Source: Clostridiales bacterium (GTDB lineage: Bacteria > Bacillota > Clostridia > Christensenellales > Pumilibacteraceae). From it: a stretch of 32,282 nt of DNA. Under the pieces are notes generated by a model. It was given only the letters and a program-made list of their open reading frames with translations, was not told the origin of the DNA and did no database searches. The stretch covers positions 1 to 32,282 of the forward strand of contig SVHU01000001.1 of NCBI GenBank assembly GCA_015055625.1. Direction: 5' to 3'. The translations under genes were made by a program, and so were the position numbers. This document shows positions 16,151 to 25,331 of this stretch, piece after piece (the stretch's first letter is position 1; each line of letters starts with the position of its first letter).

Positions 16151-16212
16151 TTTACTTCTATTTTATTTGTAATTATTCCGTAATAATTTTCATAATATTA
16201 AACGGAGTGGTT

Positions 16213-16902
16213 ATGAAAAGACAAAAGTTTCTAAGTAATTTTATTATTAGTACTATGGTTTTATTTGTGTTATGTGCGTCTATATTTTTGCCACAAAGCT
16301 CGTTTCCTGTGAGCACGGTCGGTCTTCCTATTTATAAGGGGACTAGTAAGGATAAAGTTTCGCTTATGATAAATGTGTATTGGGGAACAGAGTATATAGA
16401 ACCAATGTTAGACGTTTTAGATAGTTATGAAATCAAAACTACATTTTTTCTTGGTGGTAGTTGGGTTGAGCGAAATCATAATGAAGCAAGAGAAATAGTG
16501 AGAAGGGGACATGAAGTTGGAAATCATGGGTATTTTCATAAAGATCACAAAGCGTTGAGCAGGCAAGCTAATAAAAATGAAATTTTAAATTGCCATAAAA
16601 TAGTAAAATCTGTACTTGGGGTTGATATGCAACTATTTGCGCCACCTTCAGGATCTTTTTCTGCTGATACGCTTGATATTGCTGAAGAAATAGGGTATAA
16701 TACTATTATGTGGAGTTTGGATACGATTGATTGGCGAGATAAAGATGTTTCGCTAATTATAAAACGAGCTACTGAAAAAGCTAGTGGTGGCGATTTGATT
16801 CTTATGCATCCCACAAAAGAAACTTTAGAAGCATTGCCAAATATTATTGATAAGTTGCAAGTAAAAGGATTAACTGTTACTAAGGTTTCGGAAATACTGT
16901 AA
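16213..16902 (+). CDS. ylxY: YlxY-like polysaccharide deacetylase-fold protein, probably lacking the catalytic Asp
   Basis: The 229-residue protein has an N-terminal signal or anchor helix (about 9-28) and a NodB domain. It matches the sporulation-associated YlxY group by sequence ('MINVYWGTEYIEPML', 'TTFFLGGSWVERN', 'GHEVGNHGYFH', 'FAPPSGSF', 'LDTIDWRDK', 'LILMHPT') and by place between pnp and an M16 peptidase. In active deacetylases the first motif is T/SFDDG, giving the general-base and metal-binding Asp; here that place reads 'INVYWG', so both Asp are replaced. The two His of motif 2 remain (H-x3-H in 'HKDH' region). The true start is ATG 16213 with CGGAG (16203-16207); a longer in-frame TTG start at 16126 would begin inside the pnp terminator. 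Probably non-catalytic or altered. Confidence 0.85.
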   Translation: MKRQKFLSNFIISTMVLFVLCASIFLPQSSFPVSTVGLPIYKGTSKDKVSLMINVYWGTEYIEPMLDVLDSYEIKTTFFLGGSWVERNHNEAREIVRRGHEVGNHGYFHKDHKALSRQANKNEILNCHKIVKSVLGVDMQLFAPPSGSFSADTLDIAEEIGYNTIMWSLDTIDWRDKDVSLIIKRATEKASGGDLILMHPTKETLEALPNIIDKLQVKGLTVTKVSEIL

Positions 16903-16917
16903 GAGAGGATTTGTGTT

Positions 16918-18183
16918 ATGGCTCAAATGAAAGAGTATAAAAATGGATTAAGATTGTGTGTGGAAACTGTTCCGTCTGTAAGATCTGTATCTGTTGGTTT
17001 TTGGGTTGGAGTAGGTAGTAAATATGAGAATGTAAGTAATAATGGTATTTCTCATTATATAGAGCATATGATGTTTAAGGGAACGGATAATCTTAATCCG
17101 TTTCAGATAGCAAGTAAGTTTGAGGATATGGGAGCTATTATAAATGCTTTTACTTCAAAGGAGGCAACTTGTTATTACTTTAAAGTGGTAGATAAATATG
17201 TAAGGGAAAGTTTTTCTTTACTTTCGGATATATTTTTTCACTCGGCATTTACTGAAGAAGAAATGGAAAAAGAAAAAAACGTAGTTATCGAAGAGATAAA
17301 TATGGGGGAAGATGAGCCTGAGGAGATATGCTCCGATTTGATATCCGAAGCGATTTATGGAAAAAATTCTCTTGGACAAACTATTATTGGAAATAAAGAA
17401 AATGTTAAAAAGTTTACTAAAAACGATATAAAAACCCATATTTCGAAGTACTATGTGTCGCATAATACGGTAATTTCCATGGCAGGAAACATAACTTTTG
17501 AAGATGCAGAGAAACTTGTTGAAGAGTATGTGTTGGAAAATTATTCAAAAGAGTATGTTAATTTTGAAAAGCCGGTTAATATGTTTTGTGAAAGTTCTTA
17601 CTCGTATAGGTTTAAGGATTTTGAGCAGAGTAATATAGCGATTGCTTTTCCCGGCGCTTCTGTCTTAAATCCGATATCGGCAAACCAAGCGGTTCTTTCA
17701 ATTTTGTTGGGTGGAGGAATGAGTAGCAGGTTATTTCAAAATATACGAGAAAATAAAGGGCTTGCATATAGTGTTTATTCTTCTCCTTCTGCGTATTTTG
17801 ATTCGGGTTATTTTGGCATTTATATTAACAACTCATTGGAAAATTCGGAAAAAGTAGTTAAGGCAACGCGTGAAGAAATTGATTTGTTGTTAAGTAAAGG
17901 TGTTACGAAGGAAGAAATAGATAGATCTAAAGTGCAGTTAATTTCGTCGTTAGTTTTTTCACAAGAAAATATTCAATCCGTTATGCTTTCTCAGGGAAAA
18001 TGGCTTTTATCTAAAGCTCACACTGATCCGTATAATATAAACGCAAGAATTAATGAAATTGAAAAATGTACAGTTGATAGTGTTATTGATTTTGCAAAGT
18101 TGACATTTGATTTGGATAAATCATATTGTGCATACGTAGGAAAAGAAATTAATGTAGATTTGCATAACGTTTTAAAAAATTAA
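16918..18183 (+). CDS. mlpA: M16-family zinc peptidase (MlpA/YmxG type)
   Basis: The 421-residue protein is an M16 (pitrilysin) metallopeptidase related to mitochondrial processing peptidase beta. It has the inverted zinc motif HxxEH in 'SHYIEHMMFKGT' (H46, E49, H50) and the distal zinc ligand Glu in 'NVVIEEINM' (E125/E126). The C-terminal half has the usual inactive-repeat pattern 'LLGGGMSSRLFQNIRENKGLAYSVYSS', with R and Y residues important for substrate binding in the family. There is no signal peptide, so it is cytoplasmic. GAGAGG (16903-16908) is nine bases before the ATG, right after ylxY. Its stop codon TAA (18181-18183) is part of an 8-bp target duplication made by the element that follows; the coding sequence is not broken. 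Confidence 0.95.
   Translation: MAQMKEYKNGLRLCVETVPSVRSVSVGFWVGVGSKYENVSNNGISHYIEHMMFKGTDNLNPFQIASKFEDMGAIINAFTSKEATCYYFKVVDKYVRESFSLLSDIFFHSAFTEEEMEKEKNVVIEEINMGEDEPEEICSDLISEAIYGKNSLGQTIIGNKENVKKFTKNDIKTHISKYYVSHNTVISMAGNITFEDAEKLVEEYVLENYSKEYVNFEKPVNMFCESSYSYRFKDFEQSNIAIAFPGASVLNPISANQAVLSILLGGGMSSRLFQNIRENKGLAYSVYSSPSAYFDSGYFGIYINNSLENSEKVVKATREEIDLLLSKGVTKEEIDRSKVQLISSLVFSQENIQSVMLSQGKWLLSKAHTDPYNINARINEIEKCTVDSVIDFAKLTFDLDKSYCAYVGKEINVDLHNVLKN
18176..18183. repeat. Left copy of 8-bp target-site duplication AAAATTAA
   Basis: AAAATTAA occurs at 18176-18183 and again at 18358-18365, exactly bordering the terminal inverted repeats of the element between them. The left copy contains the stop codon of the M16 peptidase gene. 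Confidence 0.75.
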
Positions 18184-18357
18184 GGCTATGTCACAAAATA
18201 TGGTTGATTAGCCATAAGGCGATTTGACGAGAAAATCACAAGAAAGACAAGTATATTTACGAAGGCGCGTACCTGTTAGGGTACGTAACTGAGTAAATTA
18301 CGCAGTATTTCGTAGTGGACTTTCCGTCCAAAATCAACCGTAGATTGGGACAGAGCC
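18184..18357. mobile_element. 174-bp MITE-like element with terminal inverted repeats
   Basis: The ends are imperfect inverted repeats: 18184-18209 matches the reverse complement of 18332-18357 at 21 of 26 positions, starting GGCTATGTCACA at the left and GGCTCTGTCCCA at the right. Exact 8-bp direct repeats flank it. It has no transposase gene. Inside are several hairpins, including CGTACC/GGTACG (18271-18288 region) and TACGAA/TTCGTA. Ends beginning GGCTCT with an 8-bp duplication recall ISL3-family insertion sequences, which could supply the transposase in trans; this family link is inference. No second copy was found in this window. Confidence 0.7.
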
Positions 18358-18365
18358 AAAATTAA
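18358..18365. repeat. Right copy of 8-bp target-site duplication AAAATTAA
   Basis: Identical to 18176-18183 and directly adjacent to the right end of the element. Confidence 0.75.
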
Positions 18366-18386
18366 TATCAAGGTGCTAAATGAGAT

Positions 18387-18430
18387 AGCCGTGTCTGTTT
18401 TTTTAAGAATGGGCGCGGTTGTTTTATTTT
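18387..18430 (+). terminator. Terminator, probably the original one of the M16 peptidase gene
   Basis: AGCCGTGTC (18387-18395) pairs with GGCGCGGTT (18412-18420) using several G-T pairs, followed by GTTTTATTTT. Without the element it would lie about 20 bases after the M16 stop codon, the usual distance. Confidence 0.6.
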
Positions 18431-18499
18431 GCAATATTTTTCAAAGATCTGCCATATATAAATTATTTTAAATATATTTATAAATCTACTTAAAAATCA

Positions 18500-18529
18500 T
18501 TGAAATTTGTGCGCAAGTTATGTTATAAT
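18500..18529 (+). promoter_or_regulatory. Promoter of the ftsK-rimO-pgsA-recA run
   Basis: TTGAAA (18500-18505) and TATAAT (18524-18529) are 18 bases apart, and TGT before TATAAT makes it an extended -10. The start would be near 18536, about 24 bases before the coding start. Confidence 0.7.
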
Positions 18530-18559
18530 AATATTTAGAAAATATTTGAGGTGCGCAAC

Positions 18560-21500
18560 GTGTTAGACAAGAAGAATAAACAAAAAAATACAAAAGGGAA
18601 AACAGCTGACAAAAACGAGAAAGTAGGATTAATCGTTTCTATTGCATCGGTTTTCTTTCTTTTTTGCATCCTTACAAGATCTTTAATTCTCGGTGTAGTT
18701 GGAGAATTTATTTATAAAGTGATAACAGGTGTGATTGGGTGTGTTGCATATCCATTATTTTTATTTACGCTTGTTTGGGGAATAGTAAAGACTAGAAATA
18801 TGACTTTTTCTGTAAAAAGAAAATACGTTATTATTGCTTCAGTTGTATTTTTTTGCGTCATGCAAATTTTGCAAATTGCAACCACTTATAATTCGGCAAT
18901 AAAGTATTTAGCATATGGTGATTATTTGGGTGCGGTATATACTGCGGATTTAACAGCTGGTGGAATTTTATTTGGACTTTTTGCATATCCTTTTGCGAAA
19001 TTGCTTTCAGACATAGGCGCTTACGTTGTATTAAGTATTATAATCTTAGCAACCTTAATGGTTTTATCGCCTACGGTTAAGAGATTTTTAGCTAAAACCA
19101 ATAATAAAGCAACCGAAAATCAGGAAGCTAATGAAAATTCGGAAGAGGTTACTGCTGACGGATCAAACGGATTATTTATTGAAACAATAAAACCTAGACG
19201 CGATAATTTTTATGAGAGTAATCCTCCTTTGGTTAAGAACAATTTTAACGAATATAGCGAGGTTGATTCTTATACTAGAACGCAAACAGACGAATATTGG
19301 GAAAAGTTGATAAACCGTAGGAATGCTCGTAAAACGCTTTTTGAAGATAATGATAAAGTCTATGAAAAATTTAACGGTAGTACTCCCGAAGAACCTAAAA
19401 ACTCAATTGAGTGGGGTAACAATCAGTCGTCTACATTGACAAATAACTATTTTACTACAAGTGGAAGTAACAACGTTATTGAAGATATAAGCCGTCCTGA
19501 ACCGCAACAGTATTTTAATGCAAGTGAAATTATAAATGGCGATGCTGAATCTAAAAAGATAGCTGAGCAGACAGGATATGATTTAGCGTCTGGTACCGTT
19601 CAATCTACGACTGGCGATGAAAATAATTTTGCGGCGATAAAAGCTGAAGTTAAGTCAGTTTCTTCTGTATTTGAAACAGAAATGCCCGTTGCAGAAAATA
19701 TTAATAAGGGGTTCGATTTTTCTTCTTTACCCCCCATTATTAATGGTGATAAGTTTGAAAACAAAGAGGAAGAAATTCCTACCAGTGATCCGTATCAATA
19801 CCATCCCGAGGTTCTTAAACCTCAAAAGGAAGAGCAGATAGTTCCTATTTCACCTATTATAAATGCTGATACGTATAAATCTAATATTGAATATGAAACG
19901 GCTAAACAAACTTATTTCTTTGATGGTGATAAATCAGTAGACGATATTCTTAACGAGAATAGAACAGTTGAGGATTCCAAGATGGGTGGAGAGAGCATGT
20001 CTGTACAAGTTCCCGTAATGCAAGAGGAAATTTCGGACAGTTGTGACGATTACGTGGAAATTACAGACCAAAAAGATATTGATATGCTCAATAAGCCTAC
20101 TGGTATAATCGTTGGGGATTCTTATGTGAATTCGAATGATAACTCAAAAGAAATTATTGACGAAGCTTTGGATCTTTCCGATGATAACGAAATTGAAGCA
20201 GAAGGTAAAGAAGAGAATTGTGAGGAAGGTGAAAATCTGTATACAGACCATGCAGTTTCTGACCTAGAAGAACCTGAAGAATCGGATATTATTGCAGGTG
20301 GTATAGTATTTGACGGTAACGATACTATTGAGCATGAAGACCAGCCGTTTTCTTATTCTGAAGCTGTTGAAAACGATGAGGTTGAGCTAGAAGAAGATTT
20401 CACTGCGCATTTAACTGAAGATGAAAAAGAAAAGTTAAGAGAAGAAGAGTTCAAGAAGAATACGTCCTTTACAATTATAGATGAGGTTGAAGATCTTTCT
20501 GAAAATAGCAATCAAAGTTCCGAGGCGATTAACGAGTATTATTCCGAAATGGTTCACATTCCCGAAGAGGAAAAGATTGATGTAAATTATAACATTCCTA
20601 ATTCTAAAGTGAATAAACTTGAGGGTGTAAAAACTGGCAAAAATCAACCTATTAAGGGACAAATTAGCATTGCTGATTATGCTCCTGAAGTTGAAAAAGA
20701 GCCTGAGCCTGCACCTAAAAAGGTTTTACGACCATACGTATTCCCCAAGCTAGAGATGCTTACATGCGAATCTACGCCACTTGTTGTTGACGAAGATGAG
20801 GCAAAAGAGAAGATCGAGCTTTTGGAGTATTGTCTTGAAAATTTAAGTATTCCAGCAAAAGTTATTGGAATAACAAAAGGTCCTGCTGTTACGAGATACG
20901 AGCTTGATATGCCTCCAGGAATGAGAGTTAGTAAGATTGAGTCACTTTCATCGGATATCAAATATAACCTTGCTTGTAAGCATGATATTCGTATTCAAAC
21001 ACCAATTCCAGGTAAAAGAGCGGTTGGTATCGAAGTTCCTAACGATAGCGTTGCAATGGTTGGACTTAAGGATATTTTAGATTCTGACGTGTTTAGAAAA
21101 TCGTCTTCGCCTCTTACTCTTGCTTTGGGTAAGGATATACAAGGAAATATTATTACGACAAAGCTTGATAAATTGCCTCATTTGCTCATAGCTGGAACAA
21201 CAGGAAGTGGTAAGAGCGCATGCTTAAACTGTTTGATAATAAGTTTGATTTACAAATCTTCTCCCGAAGACGTTAAGCTTATTCTTGTAGATCCCAAGTG
21301 CGTTGAGTTTGTTTCGTATAATGGATTGCCTCATATGCTTATACCTAATGCGATAACTGACGTAAATCAGGCTATAAAGGCGTTCTCTTGGGTTAGAGAT
21401 GAAATGAATAGACGTTATAAGGTTTTGCAAGAGCATCGCTTTAGAAATATTGAAGAGTATAACAATAGCTCTAAAGTAAAAAATAAAGAGATAGACAAGC

Positions 21501-22246
21501 TTCCTTATATCGTGTTTATCGTGGATGAGTATGCCGAACTTATGTGCAACACTGGTGGAAGTGATAAAAAGAAGATTTTGGAACAGCATATCCAAAGCCT
21601 TACTCAAAAAGCAAGAGCTGCAGGTATTCATCTTGTACTTGCAACTCAACGACCTTCTCGTGATGTTGTAACTGGAACGATTAAATCTAATTTACCTGCA
21701 AAGATTGCCTTTAAGGTGTCTAGCGGAATTAATTCACAAGTTATTCTTGATAAACTTGGTGCAGAGTCTTTGGTTGGTAGAGGAGATATGTTGTTCTTAG
21801 ATCCAACCTCTTCAGAGCCTATTAGAGTTCAAGGTGCGTATGTTGAGAACGAAGAAGTTCAAAACATTGTTGAGTTTATAAAATCAAATAACGATACAGA
21901 CTTTTCCGAAGAGTTTCAAACTAGTATATCCGAGCCTGAACCTTCTGAAGACGAGGAAGAAATTTCTGAAGTTGGAGGTGAGTCGTCAGGAGGTGCTCTT
22001 GAAGGCTATGACAAGGATATTGAACTTGTTGCTCGTATGGTACTTAAGAGTAGAAATGCGTCTGGATCTATGATTCAACGTAGATTTAATATGGGGTATG
22101 TTAGAGCAGTAAAGATTGTGGACCAGTTGGAAAGTCTTGGATTTATTGGACCTCTAACCTCATCAAATAAACGCGAAGTTTTAATCACCAGTGAAAAATT
22201 TAAGGAGCTATTCGGAAAAGATCCGGATGACGAAAGTTATGAATAA
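18560..22246 (+). CDS. ftsK: FtsK/SpoIIIE-family DNA translocase with a long acidic linker
   Basis: FtsK/SpoIIIE proteins pump chromosomal DNA through the division or sporulation septum. The 1228-residue product has about four transmembrane helices in the first 170 residues, a very acidic low-complexity linker (about 175-720), a RecA-like motor with Walker A 'GTTGSGKS' (about 879-886) and Walker B 'IVFIVDEYAEL' (D989, E990), and a C-terminal winged-helix gamma domain ('MIQRRFNMGYVRAVKIVDQLESLGFIGP'-type). Most family members are 750-900 residues; the linker accounts for the difference and holds four copies of a short 'IINGD'-like motif. GTG 18560 was preferred because GAGGTG (18548-18553) is six bases before it; GTG 18551 overlaps that site. 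FtsK versus SpoIIIE function cannot be told apart from sequence alone. Confidence 0.95.
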   Translation: MLDKKNKQKNTKGKTADKNEKVGLIVSIASVFFLFCILTRSLILGVVGEFIYKVITGVIGCVAYPLFLFTLVWGIVKTRNMTFSVKRKYVIIASVVFFCVMQILQIATTYNSAIKYLAYGDYLGAVYTADLTAGGILFGLFAYPFAKLLSDIGAYVVLSIIILATLMVLSPTVKRFLAKTNNKATENQEANENSEEVTADGSNGLFIETIKPRRDNFYESNPPLVKNNFNEYSEVDSYTRTQTDEYWEKLINRRNARKTLFEDNDKVYEKFNGSTPEEPKNSIEWGNNQSSTLTNNYFTTSGSNNVIEDISRPEPQQYFNASEIINGDAESKKIAEQTGYDLASGTVQSTTGDENNFAAIKAEVKSVSSVFETEMPVAENINKGFDFSSLPPIINGDKFENKEEEIPTSDPYQYHPEVLKPQKEEQIVPISPIINADTYKSNIEYETAKQTYFFDGDKSVDDILNENRTVEDSKMGGESMSVQVPVMQEEISDSCDDYVEITDQKDIDMLNKPTGIIVGDSYVNSNDNSKEIIDEALDLSDDNEIEAEGKEENCEEGENLYTDHAVSDLEEPEESDIIAGGIVFDGNDTIEHEDQPFSYSEAVENDEVELEEDFTAHLTEDEKEKLREEEFKKNTSFTIIDEVEDLSENSNQSSEAINEYYSEMVHIPEEEKIDVNYNIPNSKVNKLEGVKTGKNQPIKGQISIADYAPEVEKEPEPAPKKVLRPYVFPKLEMLTCESTPLVVDEDEAKEKIELLEYCLENLSIPAKVIGITKGPAVTRYELDMPPGMRVSKIESLSSDIKYNLACKHDIRIQTPIPGKRAVGIEVPNDSVAMVGLKDILDSDVFRKSSSPLTLALGKDIQGNIITTKLDKLPHLLIAGTTGSGKSACLNCLIISLIYKSSPEDVKLILVDPKCVEFVSYNGLPHMLIPNAITDVNQAIKAFSWVRDEMNRRYKVLQEHRFRNIEEYNNSSKVKNKEIDKLPYIVFIVDEYAELMCNTGGSDKKKILEQHIQSLTQKARAAGIHLVLATQRPSRDVVTGTIKSNLPAKIAFKVSSGINSQVILDKLGAESLVGRGDMLFLDPTSSEPIRVQGAYVENEEVQNIVEFIKSNNDTDFSEEFQTSISEPEPSEDEEEISEVGGESSGGALEGYDKDIELVARMVLKSRNASGSMIQRRFNMGYVRAVKIVDQLESLGFIGPLTSSNKREVLITSEKFKELFGKDPDDESYE

Positions 22247-23528
22247 GAAGATAGGAGTAGTATCTTTAGGATGCGATAAAAACCGCGTTGATACCGAGAA
22301 TATGCTCTATTACCTGAAAGATGGAAATTTTGAAATTACTAATGATTACGCTTTGGCAGATATAATCATTGTTAATACTTGCGCCTTTATAGAATCGGCA
22401 AGAGTGGAAGCGATTGATACAATTCTTGATATGGCGGAATATAAAAAAACAGGTAATTGTAAGCAACTAATTGTTACGGGGTGCTTACCCGAAAAATATC
22501 GTGATCAGCTTGTTGAGGGGTTGCCTGAAGTAGATGCCTTTTTAGGTGTAAGAGAATATGAAAAAATCGCAAAAGTTGTCGGAATGAGTGATCAAGAAAG
22601 CGAAATAACCGATAAAAGAATTATTACAACTCCTCAACATTACGCCTATCTTCGGATTGCTGATGGTTGTGATAATCATTGTACGTTTTGCACAATTCCG
22701 TCAATTAGAGGTAAATACAAGTCAGTTTCTGAAGATAATGTTTTAAAGCAAGCATTGTTATTAGAAAAAATGGGAGTAAAGGAAATCATCCTTATTGCTC
22801 AAGACGTTACAAGTTATGGAAAAGATATATATGGCAAGCCGTCACTGGTTTCGTTACTAAAAAAATTATCTCAATATAATTTTGATTGGATACGTCTAAT
22901 GTATTGCTATCCCGAGCTGGTTACGGATGAACTCATAGAAGAGATTTGTACAAATTCAAAGATTGTAAAGTACATAGATATACCGCTTCAGCACATTGAT
23001 GATGGCGTATTAAAACTCATGAATAGGCGTAGTAGACAAGCTGATATTGTTTCTATAATTAACAAACTTAGAGCAAAATGTCCAAATATTGCAATACGTA
23101 CGACTTTTATGGTTGGATTTCCATCAGAAACGGAAGAACAGTTTGAAAATTTGTGCGCGTTTGCAAAAGAGTATAAGCTGGACCATGTGGGTGTTTTTGC
23201 TTATAGCAAAGAAGATGATACTGCTTCGGCGAAAATCAAAGGTCATCTTGATGATCAAACTAAGCTGGAAAGAGTTAACGTATTGGGGGCTATCTTGGAG
23301 GAAAACAACCGCGAGGCTAATGAAAAATACGTTGGCAAGACGGTAAAAGTTCTTTACGAAGATATTGATTATGAAAGAAATATGTTTGTAGGAAGAACTC
23401 AGTACAATGCACCAGAAATTGACAGTGTAGTGTATTTTACAGGTGATTTTGCCGATGTGGGCGAGTTTTATAATGTAAAAATAACCGCAGTAGACGGTTA
23501 CGATTTAATAGGAGAAATAGAACAATGA
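22239..23528 (+). CDS. rimO: RimO, ribosomal protein S12 methylthiotransferase
   Basis: RimO is a radical SAM enzyme that adds a methylthio group to a conserved Asp of ribosomal protein S12. The 429-residue product has the N-terminal cluster-binding domain with 'VSLGCDKNRVDTE', 'NTCAFIESAR' and 'TGCLPE' (three Cys for a second iron-sulfur cluster), the radical SAM motif 'DGCDNHCTFC' (C144, C148, C151) and a C-terminal TRAM domain. 'CDKNRVD' is typical of RimO as opposed to MiaB. The start is placed at ATG 22239, overlapping ftsK by eight bases, because this gives the normal N-terminus 'MNKKIGVVSLGCDKN'; an ATG at 22227 is also possible. It shares four bases (ATGA) with pgsA. Confidence 0.95.
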   Translation: MNKKIGVVSLGCDKNRVDTENMLYYLKDGNFEITNDYALADIIIVNTCAFIESARVEAIDTILDMAEYKKTGNCKQLIVTGCLPEKYRDQLVEGLPEVDAFLGVREYEKIAKVVGMSDQESEITDKRIITTPQHYAYLRIADGCDNHCTFCTIPSIRGKYKSVSEDNVLKQALLLEKMGVKEIILIAQDVTSYGKDIYGKPSLVSLLKKLSQYNFDWIRLMYCYPELVTDELIEEICTNSKIVKYIDIPLQHIDDGVLKLMNRRSRQADIVSIINKLRAKCPNIAIRTTFMVGFPSETEEQFENLCAFAKEYKLDHVGVFAYSKEDDTASAKIKGHLDDQTKLERVNVLGAILEENNREANEKYVGKTVKVLYEDIDYERNMFVGRTQYNAPEIDSVVYFTGDFADVGEFYNVKITAVDGYDLIGEIEQ

Positions 23529-24172
23529 ATTTACCAACAAAATTAACAGTTTTAAGATTAATTATGATCCCTGCGTTTGTCGCATTATATTTAATCGAAT
23601 TTCCGTTCCATGATGTTATAGCTACTGGAATATTCCTTTTAGCATCTTTTACGGATTTTCTTGATGGATATATTGCAAGAAAGTATAATATGGTTACTGA
23701 TTTAGGAAAATTCCTTGACCCTGTTGCAGATAAAGTGCTTGTTATGAGCGCACTTGTTTTACTCAGTGTAGAGTTTATGAACTTTAGCAATAGTGTTCTA
23801 GGTATTGTGTTTGATGGTGTAATTGGAATATTAATTGTTGTAAGCACGATAATAATATTAGCAAGAGAATTTATTATTACGGGATTTAGAACCATTGCAG
23901 CAAAAAAGAATCTTGTATTAGCGGCTGACAAAATTGGAAAAATGAAAACAGTGATGCAAATGATTTCGATTATTGCCTTGCTCTTAACTAATTTTGCATT
24001 TTCTTTGTATACAGCGCCTAAAGAGGGTAGCTATGCGCAATTTCCAATGTTTGGAGTTATTGTGCTTATGATTGGTCTTGTAGCTCTTGTTTTTGCAGTT
24101 TTCCTAACGGTTTTATCTGCAGTGAACTATATAGTAAAAAACCGTTCCGTACTTAAAGAAGATAATAAATAA
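23525..24172 (+). CDS. pgsA: CDP-diacylglycerol-glycerol-3-phosphate 3-phosphatidyltransferase
   Basis: PgsA makes phosphatidylglycerol phosphate, the committed step to phosphatidylglycerol and cardiolipin, in the cytoplasmic membrane. The 215-residue product has the CDP-alcohol phosphotransferase signature in full (D..DG..AR........G...D...D: 'DFLDGYIARKYNM' followed by 'GKFLDPVADK'), a 'ILAREFIITGFRTIAAKK' segment typical of PgsA, and four to six hydrophobic helices. The start ATG overlaps the rimO stop. recA follows after 13 bases; cinA, which often lies between them in Firmicutes, is absent. Confidence 0.95.
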   Translation: MNLPTKLTVLRLIMIPAFVALYLIEFPFHDVIATGIFLLASFTDFLDGYIARKYNMVTDLGKFLDPVADKVLVMSALVLLSVEFMNFSNSVLGIVFDGVIGILIVVSTIIILAREFIITGFRTIAAKKNLVLAADKIGKMKTVMQMISIIALLLTNFAFSLYTAPKEGSYAQFPMFGVIVLMIGLVALVFAVFLTVLSAVNYIVKNRSVLKEDNK

Positions 24173-24185
24173 TTGAGGTGTTGAT

Positions 24186-25271
24186 ATGGCAAAAAGTAGC
24201 AAAAACGATTCGGTAATTGATCCGAATATGTCAAAAGAACAAAAACTAAAAGCATTAGAGTCTGCAATTGAACAGATTGAGAAGAATTTCGGTAAAGGCT
24301 CTATTATGAAGTTTTCAGAAAATAATCTTGGTGCGGTAGAAGTTATATCTACAGGTTGTTTGTCTGTGGACTTAGCGTTAGGAATTGGCGGACTTCCTAG
24401 GGGTAGAATTGTTGAGATTTTTGGTCCTGAGTCAAGTGGTAAAACAACGCTTTCTCTTCACGTTATTGCCGAAGCTCAGAAGAATGGTGGAAACGTAGCG
24501 TTTATTGATGCTGAACACGCGTTAGACCCCTCTTATGCAAGCAAACTTGGTATTAATATCGGAGAGCTATATATATCGCAACCAGATAGCGGAGAACAAG
24601 CATTGAGTATTGTTGAATCGCTTGTTCGCACAGGTGCTCTTGACGTTATAGTAATCGACTCTGTTGCAGCGCTTACGCCTAGAGCTGAAATTGAGGGAGA
24701 GATGGGAGATTCAGTAATGGGAGCTCAGGCTCGTCTTATGTCGCAAGCCCTTCGTAAACTTACTGGCATTTGTTCTAAATCTAAAACTTGTATAATCTTC
24801 ATCAACCAGCTTCGTGAAAAAGTTGGAGTAATGTTTGGAAGTCCTGAGGTTACTACTGGTGGTAAAGCACTCAAATTCTACTCAAGTATTCGTATAGATG
24901 TAAGAAGGGTTGATTCTATAAAATCGGGAACAGAAGTAGTTGGTAATCATGTTAAAATCAAGGTCGTTAAGAATAAAATGGCACCACCCTTTAGAACTGC
25001 TGAAGTGGATATTATTTACGGAAAAGGAATTTCGTCCGAAAGCTCGATTTTCGAACTTGCTCTTCAGTACGGAATTTTTACAAAGGCAGGATCTTGGTTC
25101 TCTTACAATGAGGAAAGAATTGCTCAAGGTAAAGAAGCAGTTAAGGCAAAGCTTGAAGCGGATAAGGATTTTGCAAACGAAGTTGTTGCAAAAATTAAAG
25201 AAATCGCTATAAATAAAGATGGGTTAAGTATTGGCGAAGAAGATGATGACGATTCTTCTATTGATGAATAA
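24186..25271 (+). CDS. recA: RecA recombinase
   Basis: RecA forms filaments on single-stranded DNA, drives strand exchange and triggers LexA cleavage. The 361-residue product has Walker A 'GPESSGKTT' (80-88), the '[13 protein letters not shown]' segment, Walker B '[18 protein letters not shown]', 'LRKLTG' and '[22 protein letters not shown]' (DNA-binding loop L2 region). The N-terminus is about 14 residues longer than in E. coli and the last residues are very acidic ('[11 protein letters not shown]'), a normal RecA feature. TGAGGTG (24174-24180) is five bases before the ATG. No LexA/SOS box was found right upstream, where only 13 bases separate it from pgsA, so SOS control would have to act at the ftsK promoter or within pgsA. 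Confidence 0.98.
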   Translation: MAKSSKNDSVIDPNMSKEQKLKALESAIEQIEKNFGKGSIMKFSENNLGAVEVISTGCLSVDLALGIGGLPRGRIVEIFGPESSGKTTLSLHVIAEAQKNGGNVAFIDAEHALDPSYASKLGINIGELYISQPDSGEQALSIVESLVRTGALDVIVIDSVAALTPRAEIEGEMGDSVMGAQARLMSQALRKLTGICSKSKTCIIFINQLREKVGVMFGSPEVTTGGKALKFYSSIRIDVRRVDSIKSGTEVVGNHVKIKVVKNKMAPPFRTAEVDIIYGKGISSESSIFELALQYGIFTKAGSWFSYNEERIAQGKEAVKAKLEADKDFANEVVAKIKEIAINKDGLSIGEEDDDDSSIDE

Positions 25272-25299
25272 TTTCTTATAATAGATTTATAAATATATC

Positions 25300-25328
25300 T
25301 TGACTTTTTTTACTAAATAGTGTATTAT
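25300..25328 (+). promoter_or_regulatory. Promoter of rny
   Basis: TTGACT (25300-25305) and TATTAT (25323-25328) are separated by 17 bases. A start near 25335 gives a leader of about 112 bases before rny. Confidence 0.7.
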
Positions 25329-25331
25329 AAT

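Noticed and set aside
16126..16212. Longer N-terminus for the YlxY-like protein
   Set aside because: It would begin inside the pnp terminator hairpin and has no ribosome site, while ATG 16213 has CGGAG at the right distance.
18184..18357. Non-coding RNA gene rather than a mobile element
   Set aside because: The element has strong internal hairpins, but terminal inverted repeats plus exact flanking 8-bp duplications explain it better; no promoter of its own was seen.
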